The notes below the pieces were generated by a model that was not told the origin of the DNA, ran no database searches, and worked only from the letters and a program-made list of their open reading frames with translations. From contig OX104113.1 in NCBI GenBank assembly GCA_944474755.1, positions 59,478,074-59,542,073 of the forward strand: a DNA stretch of 64,000 nucleotides, given 5' to 3'. The position numbers and the translations under genes were made by a program. This document shows, one piece after another, positions 35,401-50,400 of the stretch (its first letter is position 1; every line of letters begins with the position of its first letter). The DNA comes from Limnoperna fortunei. Taxonomy: Eukaryota; Mollusca; Bivalvia; Mytilida; Modiolidae.

Positions 35401-38400
35401 TTCCTCTGTAACTACGCATGGTATGATGACAATATTTGGTGTATAGGTTGCTGATGACTAGTACATGACTGTCTGGTAGCTGTCACCTGACCTTGACCTC
35501 AATTTCACGGTCCAGCAACTACAATAAAGTTTTTGGGATACGGCTGTTCACCTGTAACCATGTATGGTAGGATGACAATATTTGGTATATAGGTTGCTGA
35601 TGACTAGTACATGACTGTCTGGTACGTGTCAACTGACCTTGACCTCAGGGAGTAAGTTCAAGTTTTTGGGTTACAGCAGTTTCTCTGTAACTATGCTTGG
35701 TAGGATGACAATATTTGGTATGTAAGTTGGTAATGAATAGTACATGGCTGTCTGGTAGGTGCCACCTGACCTTGACATCAATTTCACGGTCCAGCGACTG
35801 TTAAAGTTTTTAGCTCACCTTACCCAAAGGGTCATGTGAGCTATTGTTATCACTTTGAGTCTGTCGTCAGCGGCGGCGGCGTCTGTAAACTTTTTACATT
35901 TTAATCTTCTTCTCTGAAACCACTTGGCCACCAAACTTGGCCATAATGTTCATTGGATGGACCTTTACAAAGTTTGTGTTTTTTATTTTGATTGGTAAAC
36001 CAATATGGCCGCCACCTCAAGACTTAGTTTAACATAGGACCCTATGGGAAAAAAGTTAAAAAGGGCTTCTTCTCTGAAACCGTTTAACCAATCAAAACAA
36101 AACTTACTAGCAATATTGTTTGGATGGTCCTCTATAAAGTTTGTGTTTTAGATGGGAATTGGAAATTCAAAATGGCCGCCACCGCAGGACTTAGTTTAAC
36201 ATAGAACCCTATGGGAAAAAGTTTTAAAAGGCTTCTTCTCTGAAACCGGTTAATCAATGGAAACAAAAACTAACTTACTAGCAATATTGTTTGGATGGTC
36301 CTCTATAAAGTTTGTTTTTTATGGCAATTGGAAATTCAAAATGGCTGCCACCGCAGGACTTAATTTAACATAGGACCCTATGGGAAAAAGTTTGAAAGGC
36401 TTCTTTTCTGAAACCGGCCAACCAATGGAAACAAAACTTACTAGCATTATTGTTTGGATGGTCCTCTATAAAGTTAATGTTTTTTATCCCAATAGGAAAT
36501 TCAAAATGGCCGCCACCGCAGGACTTGGTTTAACATTCAACCCTATGAGAAAAAAGGTTAAAAGGGCTTCTTCTCTGAAACCGTTTAAACAATCAAAACA
36601 AAACTTACTAGCAATATTGTTTGGATGGTCCTCTATAAAGTTTATTTTTTATGGCAATTGGTAGTTCAAAATGGCTGCTACAGCAGGACTTAGTTTAACA
36701 TAGGACTCTATGGGAAAGTTTTTAAAGGCTTCTTCTCTGAAACCGGTTAATCAATGGAAACAAAAACTTATTAGCAATATTGTTTGGATGGTCCTCTTTA
36801 AAGTTTATGTTTTTTATGGCATTTGGAAATTCAAAATGGCCCCTACCGCAGGACTTGGTTTAACATACGACCCTATGGGAAAAAGTTTTTAAAGGCTTCT
36901 TCTCTGAAACCGGTTAATCAATGGAAACAAAAACTTACTAGCAATATTGTTTGGATGGTCCTTTATAAAGTTTATGTTTTTTATGGCAATTGGAAATTCA
37001 AAATGGCCACCTCCGCCGCAGGACTTAGTTTAACATAGGACCCTATGGGCAAATAAAAAAAATCTTCTCTATACAACTGGTAAACCAATGAAACAAAGCT
37101 TTCTAGTAATATTGTTTGGATGGTCCTATTTAAAGTTTATTGAAAATTACAGGACTTACTTTAACATCAGGGAAATGCCATCTTCCTTGCCTATAAAATC
37201 AGGTGAGCGATACAGGCTCTTAAGAGCCTCTGGTTTGATATGGCTATTCTTCTGTAACCATGCGTGGTAGGATGACAATATTTGATATAGATATTGCTGA
37301 TGAATAGTACATCACTGTCTGGTAGGTGTCACCTGACCTTGACATCATTTCACGGTCCAGCGACTCTGTTAAAGTTTTTGCATTAGGACAGTTCCTCTGT
37401 AACTATGCATGGTATGGTGACAATATTTGGTATACAGGCTGCTGCTGATAACTAATGCTAAGTTTTTGCATTAGGACAGTTCCTCTGTAACTATGCATGG
37501 TATGGTGACAATATTTGGTGTACAGGCTGCTGCTGATAACTAATGCTATTTACATAATGCTTATGATGAAATTTATTTTCATTACTGATGCGGAATGCTG
37601 GGAGACGTTTTTGTCTCGCCTGCAACGAAAGTCGCTGGAGGCGAGACATATGTATGGGAATCCGGCGGCGGCGTAAACACTTGACATCTTGCTTCATATC
37701 TTTGTAAGCCCAAGCCCTAGGTCCATCAAATTTGGTCCAGAGGTAGCTTATGATGAGTACTTGCCCGTCAGTCACCTGACCTTGACCTCAATTTCACGGT
37801 CCAGCGACTAGGTTAAAGTTTTAGGGTTACGACAGTTCCTCTGTAACTACGCATGGTAGGATGACAATATTTGGTGTATAGGTTGCTGATGACTAGTACA
37901 TGACTGTCTGGTAGGTGTCACATGACCTTGACCTCAATTTCACGGTCCAGCGACTATGTTAAAGTTTTTGGGTTACGACAGTTCCTCTATAACTACGCAT
38001 GGTAGGATTACAATATTTGGTGTATAGGTTGCTGATGACTAGTACATGACTGTCTGGTAGGTGTCACATGACCTTGACCTCAATTTCACGGTCCAGCGAC
38101 TATGTTAAAGTTTTTCGGTTACGACAGTTCCTCTGTAACTACGCATGGTAGGATGACAATATTTGGTGTATAGGTTGCTGATGACTAGTACATGACTGTC
38201 TGGTAGGTGTCACATGACCTTGACCTCAATTTCACGGTCCAGCGACTATGTTAAAGTTTTTGGGTTACGACAGTTCCTCTATAACTACGCATGGTAGGAT
38301 TACAATATTTGGTGTATAGGTTGCTGATGACTAGTACATGACTGTCTGGAAGGTGTCACATGACCTTGACCTCAATTTCAGGGTCCAGCGACTATGTTAA

Positions 38401-41400
38401 AGTTTTTCGGTTACGACAGTTCCTCTGTAACTACGCATGGTAGGATGACAATATTTGGTGTATAGGTTGCTGATGACTAGTACATGACTGTCTGGTAGGT
38501 GTCACCTGACCTTGACCTCAATTTCACGGTCCAGCGACTACGTTAAAGTTTTAGGGTTACGACAGTTCCTCTGTAACTACGCATGGTAGGATGACAATAT
38601 TTGGTGTATAGGTTGCTGATGACTAGTACATGACTGTCTGGTAGTAGGGGTTTAACGTTTCTTGATAGTACCGAAAATCCACGGTATTTTGGTGAATTTC
38701 GGTGAACGGTACAAAATTGTCAATTTTCGATTCGGTACGCGTTCTTTACCTAACATCACTATTTTAGCCTTTTCCGTCGGAAATCTTCAATGCGGAGATG
38801 CCAAAATCTGCCATAGCTATGGCCGAGGAAAACGTGATTGCCGATGGTAGTGCCGTGATGAAATTAAAAGTTCCGCCGGCAATCTATAGATCTCAATATG
38901 AATACGTTTCACAAAAATCAATGAATATGTATATAACGATCGAATGTATTGTATCGTATCGTAAGTAATAGTATCGTTGAGAAATTCTACGATATATCGT
39001 TGAGTAACTGTACCGTTTCACCCCTATCTGGTAGGTGTCACCTGACCTTGACCTCAATTTCACGGTCCAGCGACTACGTTAAAGTTTTTGGGTCACGACA
39101 GTTCCTCTGTCACTACACATGGTAGGATGACAATATTTGGTGTATAGGTTGCTCATGACTAGTACATGACTGTCTGGTAGGTGTCACCTGATCTTACCTC
39201 TCACGGTCCAGCGACTACGTTAAAGTTTTTGGGTTACGGCTGTTCCCCTGTAACTATGCAGGGTATGCCGACAATATTTTGTATACAGGCCGCTGCTGAT
39301 ATTAAATGCTATTTACATAATGCTTATGACGAAATTTATTTTCGTTACTGATGCTGAATACAGGCGAGACGTTTTTCTGTGTCCACACTTGTTTTGTGTC
39401 CACACTTGTTAATTATCTGGTTGTTATTTGGGATGGTTCCCAGTGCTCGACCAGCAGAGCAGCCCAGCATGTCCCAGTGTGGCAGATTGCGGAGACGCAT
39501 TGTTGGGGTGGGGGGTTGTCAGGTGATAATACGGAAAGCCTTACCAGGGACCATAGTGAGTAATGTGTTTGGAGAGTGCCACGCTCCTTGCATGATAAAG
39601 ATCCCTTCGAAAAAAGAGTAGGCTCATTGTAGTTCTCCGACCCTACCCAATACTCCATACTTTTCCAGTGGCAGTCAAAATAATGTTCCCTGTGTCCCAT
39701 CCCACCCCTTTTTCAATTGATGTATTTTCTTGTTTGTTAACTTGTTCCCGTCCTGAATATAGCTGAAATACTGCTCGCTGGACATAAAGCAAACATCCAA
39801 TCAATCAATCGTTACCTTTTCAGAAATTATAATAAATTTAAGAAATTGTCATAATAAAAATTAATCAGGGGATTATGGTATTAAAATATATTAATCCTTA
39901 GGAAATCTTTGAGCATTTCCATATCTAAATATCAAGAAACATGTGTCAGTAACACACATTTTATTCATTCAAATTGAACAAATTCTCTTGTAATGCATAA
40001 ATTGTGAATTTGCTGGGCCCGGTTTCAAAAAATATCTAAACTTTGAGGATTTCCTCAACTTGCCCTCAACTCAAAATTTGACCAATCAGATTGCTTGAAA
40101 ATTCAAATTTGAGGAAAAACTAAGATATTTGAGGAAAATCTCAATGTGAGAAGTTTTATCAAACCCAGGCCTGATCACTAACTGGTATGGTAAATACTAA
40201 TTGTTAATCTCTACTTTATAATAAAGTGCATTTTAATTAATTACAGAAAGATGTAAGTTTGGTTAATGATGAACTGCTGGGGGATTTGATGGCAGATCTG
40301 CACAAAGGCCCTGATGCTGGCATTAAACCTGTTCCTATCAAGTTAAAAAAGAAGTCTTTTGGATCAGCTAAGTATGCAAGAGCCTATCATTAGTTCATAT
40401 TTTGTTAAAATTTAATCGTGTTCAATATGGTGTGATTGGATCACTGGAACTTCAAATTCTCCTGTTTTTATGAAAAAAAAACCCCTACTTTTAAGTAGTC
40501 CACTGCACAAGGATTATATGTAAATTTTCAAATTTTTCAAATTCTCCTGTTTTTATGAAAAAAACCCCTACTTTTAAGTAGTCCACTGCACAGGATTATA
40601 TGTAAATTTTGATGAAAAACAAATATTTTTGGAATCGCAAAAAGGATGATAAGTTATGGATAATACAAGTGGGTATGGAAATGGATTGGAACGGATCAAT
40701 AAATTTCAACAATGGCATAGAAATATCTTGACTATTATTTAGATTTAACTAGAAGTGACATGTCGTCGCTGATCTTCCAAAATGTTGTATATTACAAATT
40801 GAGCGATTTGGGTTTGGAGGGAACATATCTTGGGTATTACAATATATCATATACATGTAGCCAATGAAAACCAGTCAAAATGACATGTGACAAAATTTCG
40901 AAAATTTATTGGTATCATATTGGTTATTCCAAATTGTTGTATAAATTATGAAAACTTTGACAATGTCGATAACAGCTTTCAAAAAGAGTAATTTTTGTCT
41001 CGCCTGCGACGAAAGTCGCTGGAGGCGAGACATATGTATGGGAATCCGTCGGCGTCGTAAACACTTGACATCTTGCTTCATATCTTTGTAAGCCCAAGCC
41101 CTAGGTCCATCAAATTTGGTCCAGAGGTAGCTTATGATGAGTACTTGCCAGTCAGTCACCTGTCACCTGACCTTGACCTCAATTTCACAGTCCAGCGACT
41201 ACGTTAAAGTTTTAGGGTTACGACAGTTCCTCTGTAGCTACGCATGGTAGGATGACAATATTTGGTGTATAGGTTGCTGATGACTAGTACATGACTGTCT
41301 GGTAGGTGTCACCTGACCTTGACCTCAATTTAACGGTCCAGTGACTACGTTAAAGTTTTTGGGTTACGACAGTTCCTCTGTAACCATGCATGGTAGGATG

Positions 41401-44400
41401 ACAATATTTGGTATATAGGTTGCTGATGACTAGTACATGACTGTCTGGTAGGTGTCACCTGACCTTGACCTCAATTTCACGGTCCAGCGACTACGTTAAA
41501 GTTACGACAGTTCCTCTGTAACTACGCATGGTAGGATGACAATATTTGGTGTATAGGTTGCTGATGACTAGTACATGACTGTCTGGTAGGTGTCACCTGA
41601 CCTTGACCTCAATTTCACAGTCCAGCGACTACGTTAAAGTTTTTGGGTTACAACAGTTCCTCTGTAGCTACGCATGGTAGGATGACAATATTTGGTGTAT
41701 AGGTTGCTGATGACTAGTACATGACTGTCTGGTAGTTGTCACCTGACCTTGACCTCAATTTCACGGTCCAGTGACTACATTAAAGTTTTTGGGTTACGAC
41801 AGTTCCTCTGTAACTACACATGGTAGGATGACAATATTTGGTATATAGGTTGCTGATGAATAGTACATGACTGTCTGGTAGGTGCCATTTGACCTTGAGT
41901 TCAATTTCACGGTCCAGTGACTATGTAAAAGTTTTTAGGTTACTGCTGTTCCCCTGTAACCAAGCATGGTAGGATGACAATATTTTGTATATAGGTTGCT
42001 GATGAATAGTAAAGGATTGTCTAGTAGGCATCACCTGACCTTGACCTCAATTTAACGGTTCAGCGACTACGTTAAAGTTTTTGTATTAGGACAGTTCCTC
42101 TCTAACTATGCATAGTATGGTGACAATAATTGGTATACAGGCCGCTGCTCATAATTAATGCTATTTACGTAATGCTTATGACGAAATTTATTTTCGTTAC
42201 TGATGCGGAATTCAGGGGAGACGTTTTTCTGTGTCCACACTTGTTATTGTTTACATTGTTTCATTATATTTAAAGATTGATTAAACCGGGAACAAATGGA
42301 AAATGAAGTTAACACAAAGATTTGAATAAAAATAATAAATTTGAAGTTCAGAATATATCTGATTAGAATTATCAGATGTGATATGCTTCTTTTTACCATA
42401 GAATTTCTCTTTTTCTGTGTGTTTTGGTCCTAATGAGAAGGAATTACCATCTTGTACGATAAACATTTCTAATTATTTCTTCTTTTTTATTTTTTTAAAG
42501 CACTAACTAAGTGAATGGTTAATGGAAAATACAATATTTTGTAATTTATACATAAATTCTCCAGGACTGTAATAATTTTTTACAACATTTTAATTTTTTA
42601 AATAATTCACTGAAATATGCAAACAAAAAATAAAAAAACTGGAAATAAGTCTTGTTAAAAAACACGAAAGCTTGCATTATATCAGTTGACAAAATGGTAA
42701 ATCTGGAGATATTTTAGTTTCCTGCAAATGAAATATCTAATTAAATCTAACAAATATTTACATTATATGAGTGTTTTTCTTGTGTCCTGTATAGTTGCAT
42801 AAACCTGTCATACAACATTTTGGAAGCTCAGCGATGATGTCCTGTTAGTTATATAATGTCCCTGATCTATTTGTATGTATTCTTTGTATTTTTCTGAGAT
42901 AATTAATTCTCTTAAAGAAAAGTTATTTGATTAAATTAGTCATTACCAAAATCATTTAAAATTAATACACCTTTAACAGGGGCTGCTCTGGCTTCTAAAA
43001 AGCTGGTGCCAAAAAAATCGCCAACTGCAATTTTCTGTCGCCAGTTTTGTAAAAGTGTCGCCATATTAGAAATCGCTAGATCACTATATGAAATGGCGAA
43101 ATTGTTTAACATTATGTGTGACATATTATGTAACGTCGGACGAAATCCAAGTTTGTCGGACTCTTAATTAAATTTTTCAAAAGTTTGGTCTCGAGCAGCC
43201 CGTACACTAATTGTATTTTAATCATGAAAAGATGTGTGAGTGATTTCTTGTTGGCGAAAAACCAAAATTTTACAGTAATTTATTAAAAACATCTATTCCC
43301 GTGAATGAACATAAAACCAGAAATACTGAAAATAGACCTACGCATGTGTAAGAGTTTTCTAATTACGAAATTAAGACGAACATCCGGTCCGGAAATCACT
43401 CAACAATGACGTCATTTTTCATACCTGTATTTTATAAATTACTTTATAAAAAAAAATAATACTACAAAAATATGTTTGTTTTGTTATTTTTATTAATTAA
43501 CAGCATCAATTGTTTTATTACACGTCTACTCAAATGTGATGCAGGTAAAGCTGCTTTTCATCAGACAACTTTGTTTATTCATTAATTGCTGATTTCCGTT
43601 TAATAACTCCAAATAACACACATGTCACTGGATACTACACAATACACGTGTATTTACGACCATAGAAGCCGACAAAGGATCTTTAATGATGCAAACACTG
43701 ATCACTGATAAATTTAAAACGTGCATGCATCGTTTAACACTATAAAACCTTGGTGCCAAAAAAATTGTCAGACACAATATTTTGTCGCCAAATGAAAAAA
43801 AAAAGCAATTGGTGACATTGGCAAAGCCCAGTGTGGCCCCTGCTTTAAGAATGGCTACATTTTTGCTTATTTAAAGTCATAAAAACTTTATTATTTATGT
43901 AAAATGTGACCAGCAAAATAAAGAAACCAAAGAATACTGTTTTAGAATTTGATTGTCACATAGTAATCTGTTATGTGTAATGTAGATATTAAATCTGCTA
44001 ATTGTTTTCAATTTAAAATGGCTTATTCCCAGGTCACCACTAAACCCATTTAATACTGCAACTAAACAAGTACCATCACCATTAACTGTAATAAAACAGG
44101 AGACTAGACCATCACCGGTCAACAGGCAACCAAAATCATTTACAGCTGTCAAAAAATCCCTTCCAAAGCCTAATATTCCTGAACCAGAATGCAATGATTT
44201 TGATGAAGTAGACGGCATGGATGTTGAGACCATAGATAACTCGGTACAAAATGATGTCCAAGGTATGATGGATTTGTGTGTCTGCCATTAGTTGTATTTG
44301 TTTACATTTTACACAATATCTGCTTGTTTAAAGATAAACATTCAACATAAACACACAAAGGAAGATGTTGTTAATAGATTTTGTGAACTGTTGGTACTTT

Positions 44401-47400
44401 TTACACTTAAGTCTTTCTATATTTTATCAATATAAATACGGTCGCTGGTTTTCTCCTGGTACTTCAGCTTCCTATACCAATAAAAACTGGATGCCACGAT
44501 ATAGCTGAAAATTTGCTGAAAGTAGCATTAAACAATATTTAATCAATACTAATTATGTTTTGATTCTGACAAATACTTCATAATTATAGATGATTCTGGT
44601 TTAATGGAACTACATGATGTTGATTTTGATGACAATGTTGATGAAGGTGCGTCTACAGCAGCGGACATGACAACAGTGAAAGTAAAAGAAGAAAAAGAGG
44701 AAATGTATGTTGGACTAACAGTTGGGTGGGGATAAACATCATCCAAGGAAATACAAGTTTATTCACGACTTTTAGATATTTGTTATACAATGGTTCATTT
44801 TTGTTAACCTTTATAAAGACAAAATGGGTTTATATTTTAGTCCTATGCTGGCAAAGCTGAAGGGGGTATAGGTTTACACTATGGCAGTAAATAAAGTTCA
44901 ACATTTTTGCTGTATCCCTTGACCTATAGATTAGATATTTCATAAATAGCTCGATCAAAAGAAGTGACAGATTGATCTGGTTGAGCCATTTTTATTGTCT
45001 CGCCTGCGACGAAAGTCGCTGGAGGCGAGACATATGTATGGGAATCCGGCGGCGGCGGCGTAAACACTTGACATCTTGCTTCATATCTTTGTAAGCCCAA
45101 GCCCTAGGTCCATCAAATTTGGTCCAGAGGTAGCTTATGATGAGTACTTGCCAGTCAGTCACCTGTCACCTGACCTTGACCTCAATTTCATGGTCCAGCG
45201 ACTACGTTAAAGTTTTTGGGTTACGACAGTTCCTCTGTAACTACGCATGGTAGGATGACAATATTTGGTGTATAGGTTGCTGATGACTAGTACATGACTG
45301 TCTGGTAGGTGTCACCCGACCTTGACCTCAATTTCACGGTCCAGCGACTACGTTAAAGTTTTTTGGGTTACGACCGTTCCTCTGTAACTACGCATGGTAG
45401 GATGACAATATTTGGTGTATAGGTTGCTGGTGACTAGTACATGACTGTCTGGTAGGTGTCACCTGACCTTGACCCCAATTTCATGGTCCAGCGACTATGT
45501 TAAAGTTTTGGGGTTACGACAGTTCCTCTGTAATTATGCATGGTAGGATGACAATATTTGGTGTATAAGTTGCTGATGACTAGTACATGACTGTCTGGTA
45601 GGTGTCACCTGACCTTGACCTCAATTTCACGGTCCAGCGACTACATTAAAGTTTTTGGGTTACGACAGTTCCTCTGTAACTACACATTGTAGGATGACAA
45701 TATTTGGTGTATAGGTTGCTGATGACTAGTACATGACTGTCTGGTAGGTGTCACCTGACCTTGACCTCAATTTCATGGTCCACGACTACGTTAAAGTTTT
45801 TGGGTTACGATAGTTCCTCTGTAACTATGCATGGTAGGATGACAATATTTGGTATATAGGTTGCTGATGAATAGTACATGACTGTCTGGTAGGTTCTACC
45901 TGACCTTGACCTCAATTTCAAGGTCCAGCGACTACGTTAAAGTTTTTGGGTTACGACTGTTCCCCTGTAACTATGCAGTGTATGGTGACAATATTTTGTA
46001 TACAGGCTGCTGCTGATATTTAATGCTATTTACGTAATGCTTATGACGAAATTTATTTTTGTTACTGATGCGGAATTCAGGCGAGACGTTTTTCTGTGTC
46101 CACACTTGTGTGTGTAAGTTATGGTCCTTGGAGATGGCGAATTCCTTTATAAAACCCCTTTTTTTCTGTAATGAATAATTCAGTTGATCCAATATCATAC
46201 AAACCACATTTGTTTATTTCCAATTATTGCTTTGTTTAGACCTTTAGAAGCACTGTCCACAGGATGGACTACTTTTAAAGAAGAAATTGACAATGGCCAA
46301 TCAGAAATGTTCACAGATATTCAAGTAGATTCCTCTCAGTTGCCATTGGTAACAAATGAAGCAGGTGACCAGGTTCTGAGATTTTACTGGTTGGATGCTT
46401 ATGAGGACCAATATACACATCCTGGTAAGTAGCAATTATAATGGCTTTTCATTCACAAAAGATACAGGTGGCCATATTATGTATGTTTATAGGTCATGTT
46501 TTTTATTTTACTTACAAAAAAATATGTTACAATCTTGATAAAATAGATATTATAAGATGAAGATTTATTAAATTGATGTCCAAGTACTGTTTTTAACACT
46601 TGTAGGTAGCACAGTAGTAAATGTTTTGGCTATAGTCCAAAACACTAACATTTCTGTGATTTGCATACCTTCTAACATTGATCAGCATTTACCTGGACTA
46701 GGAAATTAATAAACTTTCATTTACCGTTGAAAAAATATATGCCATATATATCCTTGACCAATTCCTTTTTTCGCTAGTAAGAACATTTTGAGACGCTCCC
46801 ACTTTTACATGCAATTTCTAATGCAGTGAATGTAAAAATACTACATTGTTTAAAAAATTAATAAAATTTTATCTTGCAAGATCTGAGAAAAATTTTACCA
46901 CTTTTTAAAACATAATTTATGCAGGAGCTTACAGCTAAAAATTTGTACACATCTAACCACTATTTACCAAATCAGAACACAACAAAGTATTCAGTACTGT
47001 ACTTAATGTAGGGTACACAATCTGGTAACTTGTTACTGGTACACATTTACTACTGTTATGCCTATACCAAGTTTGGAAGAGAACCAATTTAGCCAATATA
47101 TCTACATCAAGTACATAGGTGACATGTGAATTAAAATCAATAAAAGATATATTGGTATTCAAAGTCTTCTTGAAAAATTCTTCTATTCTTTAGCCCTACC
47201 CTAGGAGAAAAATTGCATATGTATATAACATTTGTTTGAAGACATCTTCAGAATAAAAATTTGCATATCTGTCACTGCCCCTGCACTTTTAAATAAGAAA
47301 ATAATATCAAAGTTCTAGAACAGATACCTTTTAAATGCACTAGCCTTATATTGTACTATTGGCCATCCCAATTTATGCTGGCACACTAAGATATGGTGGC

Positions 47401-50400
47401 TTTCAATAGCTGACCACTCCATCTTTTAAACTATGCCATATTGTCTCCTAAATGGTTTCTAAGTGGCTTCAAATTAACATGTTGGTGCTTTTAGACAAGA
47501 AAACCTATTAAACAAGTACAAATAAATGAACAAATTTTAATTTAACCTGTTTTATACCTTCAATTAGTGCGAAATAAGAGTACCAATATTTTAGTCAAAG
47601 GTTGTAAAAACACTAAATTCAACAAAAAATTCTACTTAAGTAAAGGAAATCAGTTTTCTCTTTTAAGTTGGATATTTTGATCATAATTATGCCTTTACAA
47701 ACCATTTGTTGATCAGGTTTTGTTAAATCATGTGCATAATAATCACTTTTAAAGACAATACATTACCATTTTTATGCCCCCGCGACGACATGTCGGGGGG
47801 CATTAAGTTTTACTCATGTCCGTCCGTCCGTCCGTACGTACGTACGTCCGACCGAACAAATTTCCGTCAAGCTTTTCTCAGAAACCGTACATGAGAACAA
47901 TTTTAAATTTGGCAGAGTGGTTCAGTATCACAAGTTGTACGTCCTAAGCGAATTTCAGACCTGTCGGACAACTACTTCCTGTTTGGGACTTCATTTGTAC
48001 GTAAATACGTCTGTCTGTATGTACAAATTTCCGTCAAGCTTTTCTCAGAAACCGTACATCAGAACAATTTGAAATTTGGCAGGGTGGTTCAGTATCACAA
48101 GTTGTACGTCCTAAGCGACTTTCAGACCTGTCGGACAACTACTTCCTGTTTGCGACTGGGCCGATATGAAAATGTGTTAACATGAGTATGAAAATTTCCG
48201 TCAAGCTTTTCTCAGAAACCGTACATCAGAACAATTTGAAATTCGGCAGGGTGGTTCAGTATCACAAGTTGTACGTCCTAAGCGACTTTCAGACCTGTCG
48301 GACAACTACTTCCTGTTTGCGACTGGGCCGATATGAAAATGTGTTAACATGAGTATGAAAATTTCCGTCAAGCTTTTCTCAGAAACCGTACATCAGAACA
48401 ATTTGAAATTTGGCAGGGTGGTTCAGTATCACAAGTTGTACGTCCTAAGCGACTTTCAGACCTGTCGGACAACTACTTCCTGTTTGCGACTGGGCCGATA
48501 TGAAAATGTGTTAACATGAGTATGAAAATTTCCGTCAAGCTTTTCTCAGAAACCGTACATCAGAACAATTTGAAATTTGGCAGGGTGGTTCAGTATCACA
48601 AGTTGTACGTCCTAAGCGACTTTCAGACCTGTCGGACAACTACTTCCTGTTTGCGACTGGGCCGATATGAAAATGTGTTAACATGAGTATGAAAATTTCC
48701 GTCGAGCTTTTCTCAGAAACCGTACATCAGAACAATTAGAAATTTGGCAGGGTGGTTCAGTATCACAAGTTGTACGTCCTAAGCGACTTTCAGACCTGTC
48801 GGACAACTACTTCCTGTTTGCGACTGGGCCGATATGAAAATGTGTTAACATGAGTATGAAAATTTCCGTCAAGCTTTTCTCAGAAACCGTACATCAGCAC
48901 AATTTGAAATTTGGCAGGGTGGTTCAGTATCAAAAGTTGTATGTCCTAAGCGACTTTCAGACCTGTCGGACAACTACTTCCTGTTTGCGACTGGGCCGAT
49001 ATTAAAATGTGTTAACATGAGTATGAAAATTTCCGTCAAGCTTTTCTCAGAAACCGTACATCAGCACAATTTTAAATTTGGCAGGGTGGTTCAGTATCAC
49101 AAGTTGTACGTCCTAAGCGACTTTCAGACCTGTCGGACAACTACTTCCTGTTTGGGACTTCATTTAGCGGGGGCATCCGTGTCCCATGGACACACTCTTC
49201 AATTTTTTGATAAATTTTGCTTATTTTGGACTAAAATTTAAAAAAATTTGAACTTGTTCCTATTAATTTGCTTACTTGTGGCCCTAAATTCAGCACTTGG
49301 GGACCAAATCTAGTTTCAGCCAAAGGTTTTCATTGTCATATCAAAACTTTGGGAGAAATTGATCCAAAGTTCAAACTGATCAGTACGGTTTAAAATTTAC
49401 CTTATTTTTGGCCTAATTTTTTTTTTGAAATTTAATTTTATGCCCATGAATATGCCAAATTCATTGCGAAAAGTAAAGATGATCATACAGAAAGAAAGTT
49501 AAAATGGAATAAAGACAGGAGAACACTTTCCTGTGATTGTGTGTGGTTTTTTAATATGTGTATATAGAAAAATGCAAAAAGTGCTGACTTAGCAGTTTTT
49601 ATAGTGTCCATTAGACAATACCTTCTTTTTGAGTACTGCCTTCAGTTAGTTTCAACAAGAAATACCACAATCTATGCAAAAAAATAACCTTGATGTACTC
49701 TCAAAAATAAAAATCGTCAAAACATCATCTGACATATAGGTAGCACAGTAGTAAATGTTTTGGCTATAGTCCAAAACACTAACATTTCTGTGATTTGCAT
49801 ACCTTTCTAACATTGATCAGCATTTACCTGGACTAGGAAATTAATAAACTTTCATTTAACATTTAAAAAATATATGCCATATATATCCTTGACCAATTCC
49901 TTTTTTCGCTAGTAAGAACATTTTGAGACGCTCCCACTTTTACATGCAATTTCTAATGCAGTGAATGTAAAAATACTACATTGTTTAAAAAATTAACAAA
50001 ATTTTATCTTGCAAGATCTGAAAAAAATTTTACCACTTTTTAAAACATAATTTATGCAGGAGCTTACAGCTAAAAAATTGTACACATCTAACCACTATTT
50101 ACCAAATCAGAACACAACGAAGTATTCAGTACTGTACTTAATGTAGGTTACACAATCTGGTAACTTGTTACTGGTACACATTTACTACTGTTATGCCTGT
50201 AGAGAATTCACCATTATTGAAGTATTGGTTAAAAAGTTCAGTTCTTATTTAAAAGTAATAAACAGTCATTTCAGTTGCTAACTTAGCTAGGGGCCTCGGT
50301 GCACTACAAACACCAAAACCTTAATTCCCGCAGAAAACCTTAATCTCCGGTGGAAAACCTTAATTTTTTAAGGAGTCCCGATAAAATTAAGTGTTGGTTT

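Larger units (their letters stand above)
35175..39408 (+). mobile_element. Helentron-like element, GTCTCGCC family, outer copy with three insertions
   Basis: It starts GTCTCACCTGCGGCGATGGA..ccagac after a T-run and then has 146-bp satellite units. It is interrupted by the AGCTCACC element (35812-37233) and, at its own 3' T-run, by a second GTCTCGCC copy (37613-39391). It resumes at 39392 with ttttgtgtccacacttg. Removing the inner copy rebuilds gagacgttttttgtgtccac, which fixes both boundaries of the family. Confidence 0.82.

Noticed and set aside
36380..37270. Series of 60-94 codon frames with similar proteins
   Set aside because: They are translations of the ~165-bp tandem units of a Helentron-like element; similarity follows from the repeat.
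37491..37775. 94-codon minus-strand frame repeated at 40875-41159
   Set aside because: Both lie over the head of the GTCTCGCC Helentron-like family; conservation is that of the repeat, not of a protein.
47860..49140. CRISPR-like array of regular repeats
   Set aside because: Units are contiguous 167-bp tandem copies without unique spacers, in a eukaryotic intron.
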